A stretch of DNA of 64,000 nucleotides, taken from contig NZ_CP071793.1 of the NCBI RefSeq assembly GCF_017498545.1, positions 9,976,256 through 10,040,255 of the forward strand, read 5' to 3'. Shown one piece after another: positions 54,369-63,697 of this stretch (within the stretch, counting starts at the first letter, position 1; every line of letters starts with the position of its first letter). Source of the stretch: Sulfidibacter corallicola (GTDB lineage Bacteria; Acidobacteriota; Holophagae; Acanthopleuribacterales; Acanthopleuribacteraceae). The notes beneath the pieces were generated by a model. The model did no database searches. It was not told where the DNA came from and saw only the letters and a list, made by a program, of their open reading frames with translations. The position numbers and the translations under genes are program-made.

Positions 54369-55759
54369 CCCTTCTCCTGATTTGGTTCACGGCTTTCTGG
54401 AACCCGCCCCAGGGTGAGGACCTGCACCTCAAGCTCGATCCCACCCTGATTCGGCCCAGGGTTCACTGGGAGGACCTCGATGGCGACGGCCGGCTGGATA
54501 CCTGGGTTCGCGATCGCCACCCCAGCGAGACGCCGTACCTGCTCTACCGCCGCAATGCCGGCGACCGACAGACCGAATTCGAGCGCCTCGACCACGCGCC
54601 CTTCCCCTGGACGGTTCGACCGGCATTCATCGAAGGCAGCGTGCGCGCCACCGCCTACCATGACGGCGTTTTGTGGGTCTGCATTGACAAGGATCGATGG
54701 GAGCCGCTGCACAACTACCACCTCCTCGGTTCCGTCAGGAAGGGAATCCGCCCGATCACCCTCGATCGGTTCAAGCTGCTACCGACGGCCACCGGTTACC
54801 TGGTCATGAGCGAGGATTGTCCGGCCACCCCCCTGGACGCGCACCCTTCGGTCCACATCGGCCGGAAACGGCTGGAACTGACGTATCCGGTACCGCGCAA
54901 AATCGCGACCAACCGCTTGATGGCCTCGCCAATCGCCATGACCAACCAGGGAACCATCAGCATCTGGCAGGCAGCGCGGGAGCCGTCACCTTTGGCGCCT
55001 TGGACCTCGAGCCAGGTGCGACTGCAATTCCCCGAGACCCTCAAACCGGTGCGCCACCAAACAGGCGACCTGAACGGGGATGGTTTCGAGGACCTGGTGG
55101 TCCTGGCCATGCCGGCCAAGGACATGTCGATTTTCGAGGAGCTGAGCTTCCTGATCTACCTGGGGACCGCGGACAACACCTGGGAAACCCGCGCCAGCCA
55201 GGAGTTGAAATCGAAGCAGAATCTCTGGCAAACGGGCCCGATCGAAATGGACAGCAAGGGGCTTCGCCTCTATTACTACAAGGGCCTGATACGCTCGATC
55301 TTCAAGATGGACAGCTACGCCTGGGACTCTGCCGGCTTCATCTCACCCAAACCCAAGAGCCTGCGCTGGACCATGAAAAGCGCGGACCGCACCACGATCA
55401 TGACCGACTTGGACGTGACCGGTGACGGCCGTGGTGACATGCTCCTCCTGGACGAACGGGGGTTGCACGCCTATCCGCGACTCCCGGAATCCTCGGCCCT
55501 GCCGTTTGACGAGGACAAGCGGAACCTGCTGAGCGGAGCCGGCAACCAGGAATTCCACTTCGATGTCCATATCGGCGAAGGCGCCGAGTTCACGTCGTCG
55601 ACGATCTCCAGAAAGCGGCTCCGTCCCGGGAAAATCGCGCTAATTCGGCAAAACGACGGCTCACTTCACCTGTGGACGCTGAAACGCGACCATCGCGGCG
55701 ATTGGGTATTGCGCGGTGAAAGCCTGGTGCAGGGCCATTCACCCAAAACCATGCCCTGA
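54365..55759 (+). CDS. Secreted FG-GAP-repeat protein, paralogue
   Basis: A 464-residue protein with a short signal peptide (MTLLLIWFTAFW). The calcium-type loops DLDGDGRLDTW, DLNGDGFEDLV and DVTGDGRGDML are fewer and more diverged than in the upstream protein, with which it shares the overall blade spacing. Its ATG overlaps the upstream stop, so the two are translated together and probably form one complex. A strong bidirectional terminator follows. Confidence 0.78.
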   Translation: MTLLLIWFTAFWNPPQGEDLHLKLDPTLIRPRVHWEDLDGDGRLDTWVRDRHPSETPYLLYRRNAGDRQTEFERLDHAPFPWTVRPAFIEGSVRATAYHDGVLWVCIDKDRWEPLHNYHLLGSVRKGIRPITLDRFKLLPTATGYLVMSEDCPATPLDAHPSVHIGRKRLELTYPVPRKIATNRLMASPIAMTNQGTISIWQAAREPSPLAPWTSSQVRLQFPETLKPVRHQTGDLNGDGFEDLVVLAMPAKDMSIFEELSFLIYLGTADNTWETRASQELKSKQNLWQTGPIEMDSKGLRLYYYKGLIRSIFKMDSYAWDSAGFISPKPKSLRWTMKSADRTTIMTDLDVTGDGRGDMLLLDERGLHAYPRLPESSALPFDEDKRNLLSGAGNQEFHFDVHIGEGAEFTSSTISRKRLRPGKIALIRQNDGSLHLWTLKRDHRGDWVLRGESLVQGHSPKTMP

Positions 55760-55811
55760 TGGGCAAAATACCGCCAAACACTGGACGGTTTGCCCACCGC
55801 CCCCTCAAACG

Positions 55812-55843
55812 AAAAAAACCCAGCCGTTTGGCTGGGTTTTTTT
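55812..55843. terminator. Bidirectional rho-independent terminator
   Basis: ACCCAGCC, loop GTTT, GGCTGGGT form the stem, flanked by seven A on one side and seven T on the other. It serves both the rightward FG-GAP genes and the leftward rpmE gene. Confidence 0.93.
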
Positions 55844-55864
55844 GTAAGGGTTGTTCGGATAGCT

Positions 55865-56113
55865 TTAAGCTTTTTTGCGGCTGTACTTGCGACGAAAACG
55901 TTCCACCCGGCCTTCGGTGTCGACCAATTTCTGGTTGCCGGTCCAGTAGGGGTGGCTGTCGGAGGTGATCTCCAAACGGACTTCGTAATGCTTCACGCCG
56001 TCAATGTCGCGCTCGATGTCGGACTTCATGGTGGAGGCGGTAACGAACTCGGCCCCCGTGCTGGAATCCACGAAAACGACGGGATGGTATTCGGGTTGAA
56101 TATCTTGCTTCAT
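55865..56113 (-). CDS. rpmE2: 50S ribosomal protein L31, type B
   Basis: An 82-residue L31 of the type B (zinc-free) form: MKQDIQPEYHPVVFVDSSTG, then STMKSDIERDIDGVKHYEV, and SDSHPYWTGNQKLVDTEGRV. The CxxC zinc pairs of the type A form are missing. In many bacteria this paralogue is used at low zinc, but whether a type A copy exists here cannot be known. The ATG at 56113 is chosen over a TTG one codon upstream. Confidence 0.94.
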   Translation of the reverse strand: MKQDIQPEYHPVVFVDSSTGAEFVTASTMKSDIERDIDGVKHYEVRLEITSDSHPYWTGNQKLVDTEGRVERFRRKYSRKKA

Positions 56114-56274
56114 CAAAAATCCCCAATTCTTTCCATTAGGTTGATACTCGCGTTTGGATGTGACAGGCAGCGAAACAACGAGTCTACCTGGACGCGAACC
56201 GAAAGATTCTCACATAGTTCTCGCGCGCTGTCACTAAAAAAGTCGAAAAATTTCGATGTCCCAATTCCAACCCA

Positions 56275-57120
56275 TCAAGCATCCAACCGCAATACAACGT
56301 GGGACATGTAAAAGTAGTAGACCGGCGCGGTCAGGAACACCGAGTCGATGCGATCCAAAATGCCGCCGTGTCCCGGGAACAGGGTGCCGCTGTCCTTGAT
56401 GGCCGAGCCGCGCTTCCAGGAAGACTCGATCAGGTCGCCAAAAAAGCCCAATCCGCCGATGATGAGCGTCAGGAACAGGATATGACCGAAGGAGAGCTGG
56501 GGCAGGAACATGTATTTGGCCAGAAGTCCCGCGCAGAAGTTACCGAGCAGATTGGCGACAGTGCCTTCGTAGGTCTTGCCAGGCGACACTACCGGGGCCA
56601 CCTTGTTCTTGCCGAAAAGCGACCCGCCCAAATAGGCGAAGGAGTCGCCGAACCAAACCATCATGATGAAAAACACGATCAACTGGCGACCAATGGTGCC
56701 GTCGTTGTTATCCTGGGCGGCAAAGACATAGGCCAGCGACACGAGCGCCAGTCCCAAATAGGTGCAAGCGGTCAGACATATGCCGACTTCGGGCAGGGTC
56801 TTCTTCATGTCGGAAGGTGGAATCAGCGAGGTCAGGGTGGCCATGGCAACGACCGCGAAAGGCAGCCAGTCAAGCCGGAAAAAGGAGAAATACAGGCTGG
56901 CCACACCAAAAAAAAAGGTGAAAAAGACGGGCAGCTTGTATAGCCGATAACCAAAGCCCTCGGCGATTTTTTCGAATTCCTGGACGCCGAGAATGCCGAG
57001 TCCAATCAAGGTGACGTGAAAGAAGACCTTGGGGAGATAGATGACCAGAGCGACCAGTACCAGGATCGCAACCCCGGCAGTAGCGGCGCGCTGACCGAGC
57101 TTTTTTGGGTCAAGCGCCAT
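56275..57120 (-). CDS. cdsA: Phosphatidate cytidylyltransferase
   Basis: A 281-residue polytopic membrane enzyme that makes CDP-diacylglycerol from phosphatidate and CTP. Many hydrophobic helices are visible, starting GVAILVLVALVIYL. The family signature near the C-terminus is intact: GDLIESSWKRGSAIKDSG, then FPGHGGILDRIDS, and upstream FGDSFAYLGGSLFGKNKVAP. The ATG follows the uppS stop with no gap (TGAATG), so the genes form the common uppS-cdsA pair. Confidence 0.95.
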   Translation of the reverse strand: MALDPKKLGQRAATAGVAILVLVALVIYLPKVFFHVTLIGLGILGVQEFEKIAEGFGYRLYKLPVFFTFFFGVASLYFSFFRLDWLPFAVVAMATLTSLIPPSDMKKTLPEVGICLTACTYLGLALVSLAYVFAAQDNNDGTIGRQLIVFFIMMVWFGDSFAYLGGSLFGKNKVAPVVSPGKTYEGTVANLLGNFCAGLLAKYMFLPQLSFGHILFLTLIIGGLGFFGDLIESSWKRGSAIKDSGTLFPGHGGILDRIDSVFLTAPVYYFYMSHVVLRLDA

Positions 57121-57885
57121 TCAGATGCCTCCAAAGCGCCGATGCCGCGCCTGGTAATCGAGAACCGCACGGTACAGATCGCCGCGTCGAAAGTCGGGCC
57201 ACAAGGTCGGTGTCACCCATATTTCGGAATAGGCGATCTGCCAGAGCAGGAAATTGCTGATGCGCATTTCGCCACTGGTGCGAATGACGAGGTCGGGATC
57301 CGGCTGGCCCGCAGTCGACAAAAACGGCTTGAACGACTGCTCGGTCAGGCTTTCGGGATCGACCCCGGCCGCCATCGCGGTCTTGAAGCCGTGCAGGATG
57401 TCCATCCGCCCCGAATAGTTGATGGCGATGTTGAAGCACATCCCGGTATTTTTGGAACAACCGTCGAACACCGTCTTCAAATCTTTCTGGATCCCCGGTG
57501 ACAGCTCGTGAATCGCACCGATGACCTTGACCCGCAAACTGTGTTTGCGCACAGCCTTGAGTTCCAAGCGCAGGAACTGGCGCAGCAACGCCATCAAGGT
57601 ACCGGTCTCTTGCGGCGGGCGTTTCCAGTTTTCGGTGGAAAACGCGTAGAGGGTCAGATGCTCGATCCCGAGATCGACACAGCCTTCAACCGTTTGGCGT
57701 ACGGCGGGAATCGCCGATTTATGTCCCTTGATACGCGAGAAATCGCGCTTTTTGGCCCATCGACCATTGCCGTCCATGATGATCGCGATGTGCTTGGGTA
57801 GATTCTGCTTGTCGATTTGGCTGTAGAGACTGGCCTCTTCGTCAGTTAACGCGAGCCTCGATTCGGCGGTTGGGGTTTGGGACAA
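57121..57885 (-). CDS. uppS: Undecaprenyl diphosphate synthase (cis-prenyltransferase)
   Basis: A 254-residue cytoplasmic cis-prenyltransferase that makes the C55 lipid carrier for peptidoglycan and O-antigen. Motifs: HIAIIMDGNGRWAKKR (catalytic D38), LTLYAFSTENWKRP, and DPDLVIRTSGEMRISNFLLW. No ATG lies in frame before the active site, so a TTG at 57885 with AAGGT upstream is taken as start; the nearby ATG at 57890 is out of frame. Directly followed by cdsA. Confidence 0.93.
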   Translation of the reverse strand: MSQTPTAESRLALTDEEASLYSQIDKQNLPKHIAIIMDGNGRWAKKRDFSRIKGHKSAIPAVRQTVEGCVDLGIEHLTLYAFSTENWKRPPQETGTLMALLRQFLRLELKAVRKHSLRVKVIGAIHELSPGIQKDLKTVFDGCSKNTGMCFNIAINYSGRMDILHGFKTAMAAGVDPESLTEQSFKPFLSTAGQPDPDLVIRTSGEMRISNFLLWQIAYSEIWVTPTLWPDFRRGDLYRAVLDYQARHRRFGGI

Positions 57886-58393
57886 AACATAATACCTTGG
57901 GGTGAGTTGAGAGAAGCGAACGACGCGAGCCGAGCGACTTCAGGCGGGTAAGGATGTGTATCTGATCCGCGACGGGAGGATTGTACCTCGAAAAATCCCG
58001 GAAACGCGATTCTTTTGGCACACTTTCGCGCCGTCTCGAGCCGCACGAAACCCACCAAACGGTCGGGTAACGGGGTCGCGGGTCGAAACCGACGCACCGT
58101 TGCGTCACACGCGGCACGCCCCAGCCGGACAACAGAGAATTTCTTCTGTATTTTCAGGGACTCGGCTAAAATGCGGATCGACCTCAACCTAGCGTACTCG
58201 GCCCGCGAATGCAACCCAAAAGGGAGAGGCGGAGACGGCCGCCTTCCAGGCACCGTCGGGATCGGGAAACAGGGTGTCCCAAAGTCGCGGCTCGACCTTG
58301 GGGCTTCGGGTCTCCAACTTGCGGAGCCTGGCACACTTCGATCGGTTCAGCCCGCGGACCTGCCCAGCTTGGTTTCGAGAAAGAAACACCATA

Positions 58394-58582
58394 CCTGGTT
58401 TCTCGCGAAGGGCCATGGGTGGTTCTTCCGAAAAATGAAGCAGGAACCCATGAATGTCGGAAACCAGGAAAGAACCAGCATTTGGTGACACACAGTGGTC
58501 TTGCTTTTCCTGGCTTCGGTTTTTCCTGGTTTCCGGATATTGATTTGACGACGGCAAAACCTATCTCGGGTTGAATGCACCA
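58394..58582 (+). repeat. R2 dispersed repeat, copy 2
   Basis: Same orientation as the copy at 18112-18292, with landmarks GCGAAGGGCCATGGGTGG, GAAAAATGAAGCAGGAACCC, CGGAAACCAGGAAAGAAC and CTATCTCGGGTTGAATGC. It lies about 80 bp from an R1 copy. Confidence 0.8.
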
Positions 58583-58664
58583 CTTTGTTTCTGGAGAGCC
58601 ACGAACCAGGGGCCACACCCGCTTGATTTCGAATGAGAAACGACCAGAAGCGAGCCGGCACGGG

Positions 58665-59130
58665 GAGCCCGTATGCGCAAAAGGGACGTAAAGCCTGTAG
58701 GTTGAGCACTTTGAGGCTGTGTAAAAACGTCGTAAATGATCATAATCCGGCTTGACTGCATTATGTAAGCCCTTTAAAACCAACCCATTCAACCTGAAAA
58801 CTTTAAACACGAGCCGCGTTTTGACGCGGCCTCAGCTTGCTCAACCAATCGAAGCAATCGGGCAAAGTTCGAAATCCATCACTGAGAGATTTAGAAGCCC
58901 AACTATTCTGCTTCGCTCTTCTACCACTCGATCTTGCAAAGCATGGGCTGCTTCGAAGTGTCGAGCCAGCGGCCCAACCGGGCGCCCCAAACTACAGCCG
59001 CGCCGATCCTCACAGCCTGCGAGAACTCCTCGGCGGAATCGCTTCGACAAGTTCATCCGGCGGATGAATCTACCGGGCACGACGAATCTCTCGGCATGCG
59101 GGCACTCCTAGCCGGGCTTTCTCGAGAGAA
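58665..59130. repeat. R1 dispersed repeat (locus 3, inverted)
   Basis: In the opposite orientation to locus 1. Landmarks: GGGACGTAAAGCCTGTAGG, CTCAACCAATCGAAGC, CTTCGCTCTTCTACCA, CGATCTTGCAAAGCATGG and, in the second module, GACGAATCTCTCGGCATGCG. An insertion of about 130 bp (58713-58840) interrupts the first module. Confidence 0.78.
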
Positions 59131-59150
59131 GCCGCGGAGAGCACGCGGGG

Positions 59151-60113
59151 TCAGGACGGCGCGTTGAGGTTCATGATGATCTCGCGGAAGATCTGAAGTG
59201 CACTCTCGTCGGGATTGACTGTGGTCATGATCTGGGAATGATTCAACAACACGCGGTGGGCGCACACGAAAGGCGTCAGCTCGCGCACATCGTCGGGAAT
59301 CACGAAATCGCGTCCCCGCACCAAGGCCAGCGCCTGACAGGCTCGATACAGCGCCATCCCGCCGCGCGGCGACACCCCGACCAACACGCCGGCGTGCTCC
59401 CGCGAAGCCTTGACCACCCGGTAGATGAAATCCAGCACTTCGTCGGACACGTGCACCTCGCGCGACATCGCCTGAAGCGACTGCAGGTCCGCCAGCGAAA
59501 GCCGGGCGCGTGCCCCCATCGTCACTCGGTAATCGCCCTTGAGTACGCGCTTCTCGTAGGCCGGCGCGGGATAACCCAGGTGGATTTTCATGAGAAAGCG
59601 GTCCAACTGCGACTCGGGCAGCGAAAAGGTCCCGTGATTGTCCTTGCTGTTCTGGGTAGCCACGACAAAGAAGGGCTGCGGCAACTGGTGGGTTTCGCCG
59701 TCATGGCTGATCTGGGCGTCGTGCATGGCTTCCAGGAGGGCGCTCTGGGTCTTGGGATTGGCGCGGTTGATTTCGTCGGCCAGGAGCACGTTGGTGAAAA
59801 TGGGGCCCTTCTTGAACTCGAACTCGGACCTGGCCTGATGGAACACCGTCACACCGATCAGGTCCGAAGGCAGGAGGTCACTGGTGAACTGGACCCGTTT
59901 GAACGAGGCCTTGACACCACCGGCCAGACTCTTGGCCAAGGTGGTCTTGCCCACACCCGGCACATCTTCGATCAACAAATGCCCCTCGGCCAGCAAACAG
60001 GTGACCGCGTATTCCAGCTTGCGTCGTTTCCCGAGGAGTAGGGTCTCCAGTTCATCGAGCAACGTCCTGATTTGGGACGTTTCGGGGGTCGTGGACGTCT
60101 GAGGTTGAGACAT
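59151..60113 (-). CDS. MoxR family AAA+ ATPase
   Basis: A 320-residue MoxR ATPase, a chaperone-like factor for metalloenzyme or envelope-complex assembly. Walker A is EDVPGVGKTTLAKSL, Walker B is NVLLADEINRANPK, sensor 1 is VVATQN and the arginine-rich segment is VGVSPRGGMAL. AAGGAG precedes the ATG. The usual DUF58/VWA partner genes are not directly downstream (repeat DNA follows), so it stands alone here. Confidence 0.93.
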   Translation of the reverse strand: MSQPQTSTTPETSQIRTLLDELETLLLGKRRKLEYAVTCLLAEGHLLIEDVPGVGKTTLAKSLAGGVKASFKRVQFTSDLLPSDLIGVTVFHQARSEFEFKKGPIFTNVLLADEINRANPKTQSALLEAMHDAQISHDGETHQLPQPFFVVATQNSKDNHGTFSLPESQLDRFLMKIHLGYPAPAYEKRVLKGDYRVTMGARARLSLADLQSLQAMSREVHVSDEVLDFIYRVVKASREHAGVLVGVSPRGGMALYRACQALALVRGRDFVIPDDVRELTPFVCAHRVLLNHSQIMTTVNPDESALQIFREIIMNLNAPS

Positions 60114-60420
60114 GCGCGCTCCTTCATTAGCGTTCGAAAAGTGTCGGAAAGGGAAAAGGTGGGAATCGAAAACATCGAAAAGCGACCCGAGACCACGCGG
60201 ATGCTTGCAGGCGAACCATCTGTTCCGGCAATCCCATCCAAGAAAACGCATCGGCGATCCGACTCATTTCTCCAATCCTGTCTCGAGACTGCGTCATGAC
60301 CGTTCCCGGAGGGCCGCTTTCGGAGGGCCGCTTTCGGAAGGCCGTTATCGAACGCCAGCGTTGGTACGTGATGAACCGTCCGGGTTCGAGGAACGGATCC
60401 GCTGTCGCCATCTCGCGGGC
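60114..60420. other. Intergenic spacer with short tandem repeat
   Basis: About 300 bp between rnj and the moxR-like gene. A 14-bp unit CGGAGGGCCGCTTT occurs twice in tandem at 60307-60334, followed by a degenerate third copy. No gene seen. Confidence 0.6.
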
Positions 60421-62103
60421 TCAGCGAAGAATCCTACCGTTGATCACGATTTTGGTTAACGGCTTTCCCATGAAGTAAGGTTTCAATGCGCGCACCGCCG
60501 TTTGATAGACTTGGCGCGCCCATTCCTGATCGGCGGCCTCGGGATCGAACCGCTTTCCGTTCAAGGCCGAGCCCACCACGCGCAGCAAGAAGCCGGTTTC
60601 GGGTTCCACCATGCCGTGGCTCTCCACCTCGAACTGGCCTTCGCCGGTGTCGGTCACCACACCGTTGATCAGCAACAAACCACTGTACATCAAGTCTTTA
60701 CGGTCCTTGATCACCGTGGAAGGAAGCGGCCATTCCTGATTGCCGTCGATCGCCAACAGGCTGCGCGTGTGGTCTCCCAGAACGCACGCGCCATCGTTTC
60801 GCAACTGGATCTCGTTGCCGTCTTCCAGCAACAGGACCTCGCCGTCGTGCAACACTTCCCGAAGCCAGCGATGATGCTCGAGAAGCTGGTGGAATTCCCC
60901 GTGAATGGGTGCCGCGAACTTGGGGCGCACCAGGCTCAGCATGTAGGCCAAATCCTCGCGGTAGGCGTGACCCGAAGTGTGCACGGCGCGGGAGCGCGGA
61001 GTCCAGACCTGAACGCCGATGCGCTCCAGGCCCGACACGAGCAGGGCCAGGGCGCGTTCGTTGCCGGGAATCGCTTTCGAAGAAAAAATGACGGTATCGC
61101 CCGCGCTGAGTTCGACCCCTTGGAATCCGGTTTTCAAAATCCGAACGAGGGCGCTGCGTTGTTCGGCCTGGGAACCGGTCACCACGTAGATGATCTCGTC
61201 GGGCGCCAATTTCTCGGCGGAGTCGACGGAAACGAACACCGAATCGCCGTCGACGGGCATGTACTCCAAGGACGTACAGAGCTGGAAATGTTTGTGAAAA
61301 CTCTTGCCGAGAAACGCGATTTTGCGGCCCAACCTGCCGGCGATCTCGCGCAACCGGCGAATGCGGGGCATGTGCGACGAAAAGGTGGTCAGAAAGACGC
61401 GGCCGGGCGCTTGGGCGATCAGTTCGGTCAAATGGGGCACGAGTTCGGCTTCACCCGGACAGAAGCCGAGTTTGGTGGCGTTGGTGGAGTCCATCAACAG
61501 CAGATCCACACCTTCGTCGCCCAGCTCCTGAAGGCGCTTCGATTGAAAGGGGTAGCCGTCCTGCGGCAAGGGGTCGACCTTGAAGTCCCCGGAATGGACC
61601 AGGCTCCCCTGAGGGGTGCGAATGTGCAGTGCGCAGGCCTGGACGATGCTGTGCGTCACGCCGATGAACTCGACGCTGAGATCGCCGTGATGGATCGGCC
61701 GGTTGAGCGCCACTTCTTCGATACACCGGTCGTCGGCCGCTTTGGGTAGCGAGGCGCGAATCAACCCCGCGGTATAGGGCATGGTGTACAACGGGATGGC
61801 AGGTGCGTCGTCGGCGGCGCGTTTGGCGAGCAACGGCAACAGAAAGGACAAGCCGCCAATGTGGTCCTCGTGTCCGTGGGTGATGAAAACCGCGCCGAGG
61901 TTCGGGAAGGTCTCCAACAACAGTTCCGGATCAATAATGTAGTAGTCGACACCGGGCTGGCGGCGATCCGGCGGAAACATGAGTCCGAAATCGACCAGGA
62001 TCGTGGTGGTGGCGGTTTGGATGATCGTCGCGTTGGCACCGAACTCCCCCACACCACCCAACGGGATGATGCGGGTCGCCTCAGTCTCGAGATTCGCGCT
62101 CAT
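60421..62103 (-). CDS. rnj: Ribonuclease J
   Basis: A 560-residue metallo-beta-lactamase/beta-CASP nuclease acting in mRNA decay and rRNA 5' maturation. The metal-binding motif is THGHEDHIGG (H76, H78, D80, H81), followed by HSGDFKVDP and the beta-CASP landmarks SSHMPRIRRL, SSKAIPGNERA and HTSGHAYRED. The C-terminal ~110 residues form the usual extra domain. The ATG at 62103 follows AAGGAA and lies inside the 3' end of rsmA (23-bp overlap). Confidence 0.95.
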   Translation of the reverse strand: MSANLETEATRIIPLGGVGEFGANATIIQTATTTILVDFGLMFPPDRRQPGVDYYIIDPELLLETFPNLGAVFITHGHEDHIGGLSFLLPLLAKRAADDAPAIPLYTMPYTAGLIRASLPKAADDRCIEEVALNRPIHHGDLSVEFIGVTHSIVQACALHIRTPQGSLVHSGDFKVDPLPQDGYPFQSKRLQELGDEGVDLLLMDSTNATKLGFCPGEAELVPHLTELIAQAPGRVFLTTFSSHMPRIRRLREIAGRLGRKIAFLGKSFHKHFQLCTSLEYMPVDGDSVFVSVDSAEKLAPDEIIYVVTGSQAEQRSALVRILKTGFQGVELSAGDTVIFSSKAIPGNERALALLVSGLERIGVQVWTPRSRAVHTSGHAYREDLAYMLSLVRPKFAAPIHGEFHQLLEHHRWLREVLHDGEVLLLEDGNEIQLRNDGACVLGDHTRSLLAIDGNQEWPLPSTVIKDRKDLMYSGLLLINGVVTDTGEGQFEVESHGMVEPETGFLLRVVGSALNGKRFDPEAADQEWARQVYQTAVRALKPYFMGKPLTKIVINGRILR

Positions 62104-62944
62104 GGTATTCCTTAGTGCGGCACAACCAGGCAGCGTAATCCTCTGGCGTGAGGTTCTCCGGTCTGACCTTGGTATCGAAGCCTAGATTCTGGAAAGATTC
62201 TAGCAAAGAGCCGCGGTCCATCCAATCGACACCGGCGTTTTTTAGATCGCCGCCGTGCTTTTTCAGGACGCCCGTCACCATTTTGCGTCTTCTGCCGAAA
62301 AGGGTGCGCAACAAACAGGTCAGGGGGCCGATGTCGCCCACCGTCAGCAGGGGCCGTTCGAGCCGGTGCATGCGAATGACCTGGCTCTGGACCTTGGGTG
62401 GCGGCTGAAAAGAACCGGGCGCCACGTTGAAGTGCATGTCGATGCGATAGAAGAGGCGCACCAGTACGGAGATGATGCCGTATTCACCCGTTCCCGGCTG
62501 GGCCCGAATGCGCTCGGCCACCTCTTTTTGGTACATCATGACCATCAACGGGATCTGCTGTCGGTAAGGGAGCAGGCGGGCCGTGATAGGCACGCTGACG
62601 TTGTACGGAAGGTTCGAAAAGACCTTGACCTGCGGCCGGTCGGCAAAAAAGGCGTCGAGATCGACGTCCATGAAGTCGGCTTCGATCAGTTCGAGCGGCG
62701 GATCGAAGTCCAGGCCGCGCAGGTAGGCCACCATCTCGCGATCGTACTCGATGGCGGTGAGCGGAAAACCCCGCGCGTGGAAGGGAATGGTCAGGGTGCC
62801 CGGGCCAGGACCGATCTCCAAAAACGCCTCGCCCGCTTCGGCTTCGAGTGCGTCCAGAATGCGGTCGACGATGTGGCGATCCTTGAGAAAGTGCTGGCCG
62901 AAACGCTTTTTGGCGCGGGGGGCGGTGCGGTCGGGGTCGGTCAT
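62081..62944 (-). CDS. rsmA: 16S rRNA dimethyladenosine transferase
   Basis: A 287-residue SAM-dependent enzyme that dimethylates two adjacent adenines in the 3' helix of 16S rRNA. Motifs: KKRFGQHFLKD at the start, LEIGPGPGTLT (SAM site), IEADFMDVD and the catalytic NLPYNVSVPI. The start at 62944 follows AAGGAG. It overlaps rnj by 23 bp, so the two are coupled. Confidence 0.95.
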   Translation of the reverse strand: MTDPDRTAPRAKKRFGQHFLKDRHIVDRILDALEAEAGEAFLEIGPGPGTLTIPFHARGFPLTAIEYDREMVAYLRGLDFDPPLELIEADFMDVDLDAFFADRPQVKVFSNLPYNVSVPITARLLPYRQQIPLMVMMYQKEVAERIRAQPGTGEYGIISVLVRLFYRIDMHFNVAPGSFQPPPKVQSQVIRMHRLERPLLTVGDIGPLTCLLRTLFGRRRKMVTGVLKKHGGDLKNAGVDWMDRGSLLESFQNLGFDTKVRPENLTPEDYAAWLCRTKEYHERESRD

Positions 62945-63697
62945 GGGGCTCCTTCGAGGATGGCGGTCGCGGCCTGGCGCGTCGGGGACGGAGGCGGCGT
63001 GGGCGCACCGTAACGAGGCCGGGTGGGCACGCTCAATTCTAACCGCCACCTCCGCGGTTACGACGATTTTTTGAAACGACTCGCCGGTCCCCGCTCCGAG
63101 CGAATGCCGAGCCGTAGGAGGTCGCCGTTCTTACATCTCCAGCCAAGCCACTACGAATATGGGCTTTACGTTTGACTGTCCCCCGCCAAAGCCCGCGCCA
63201 ACCCACCGCTCCCCGCCTCTCCCGCGTCCGCAAACGGGCGACACCGCCGAAGAGGGCCATCATGGCTGCTCGCGAGCGATGGGGAAACCCCGTCGAGATG
63301 CTCGTCGGGCCGGTGCTCTCCGCGGCTGCAACCCGGTCCGGGCGACCGTCGAATGCGGTTCTCCATCCATTGGCGCCCAAGCACTTTACCCCCCGTCGCC
63401 GCCCGGAACGACGCAATTTCCCTTTTCTCCCCTTTTCACCATTCCATTCACAAAAAGACATGTTAGACTTGGGGCGTTTTGGACGGACAAATGACAACAG
63501 TAAACAATGAGTATTAGAGCCTGAATATTGGATTCATATCGAACCGTTACCCCCCGATTGCACCCTTCGCCGGATGCGACCCGGAGAACCAGGCCCTAGT
63601 CCCGAGGCGCCCCGGTCGCGGCCATCCACGCGGCCCGGAATGCCTTCGTATGAAGCTGTTTCAATCGTTGTGTCAAGCATTGTTCCGGAGGGCAATT
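62945..63697. other. Divergent intergenic region rsmA/sucC
   Basis: About 750 bp. Several short frames overlap on both strands without ribosome binding sites; none is supported. It should contain the promoters of rsmA-rnj and of sucC. Confidence 0.5.

Larger units (their letters stand above)
57886..59150. other. Long intergenic region with repeats
   Basis: About 1.26 kb between moxR-like and uppS genes, both leftward. It holds an R2 copy (58394-58582) and an R1 copy (58665-59130). The first 500 bp (57886-58390) show overlapping short frames on both strands but no supported gene. Confidence 0.6.

Noticed and set aside
57846..58334. 162-codon minus frame upstream of uppS
   Set aside because: It overlaps the uppS start in another frame, is Arg/Pro-rich and has no homologous pattern.
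60502..61749. 415-codon plus-strand frame
   Set aside because: Antisense of rnj.
63039..63497. 152-codon minus frame upstream of rsmA
   Set aside because: Arg/Gly-rich, with overlapping frames on both strands and no ribosome site.
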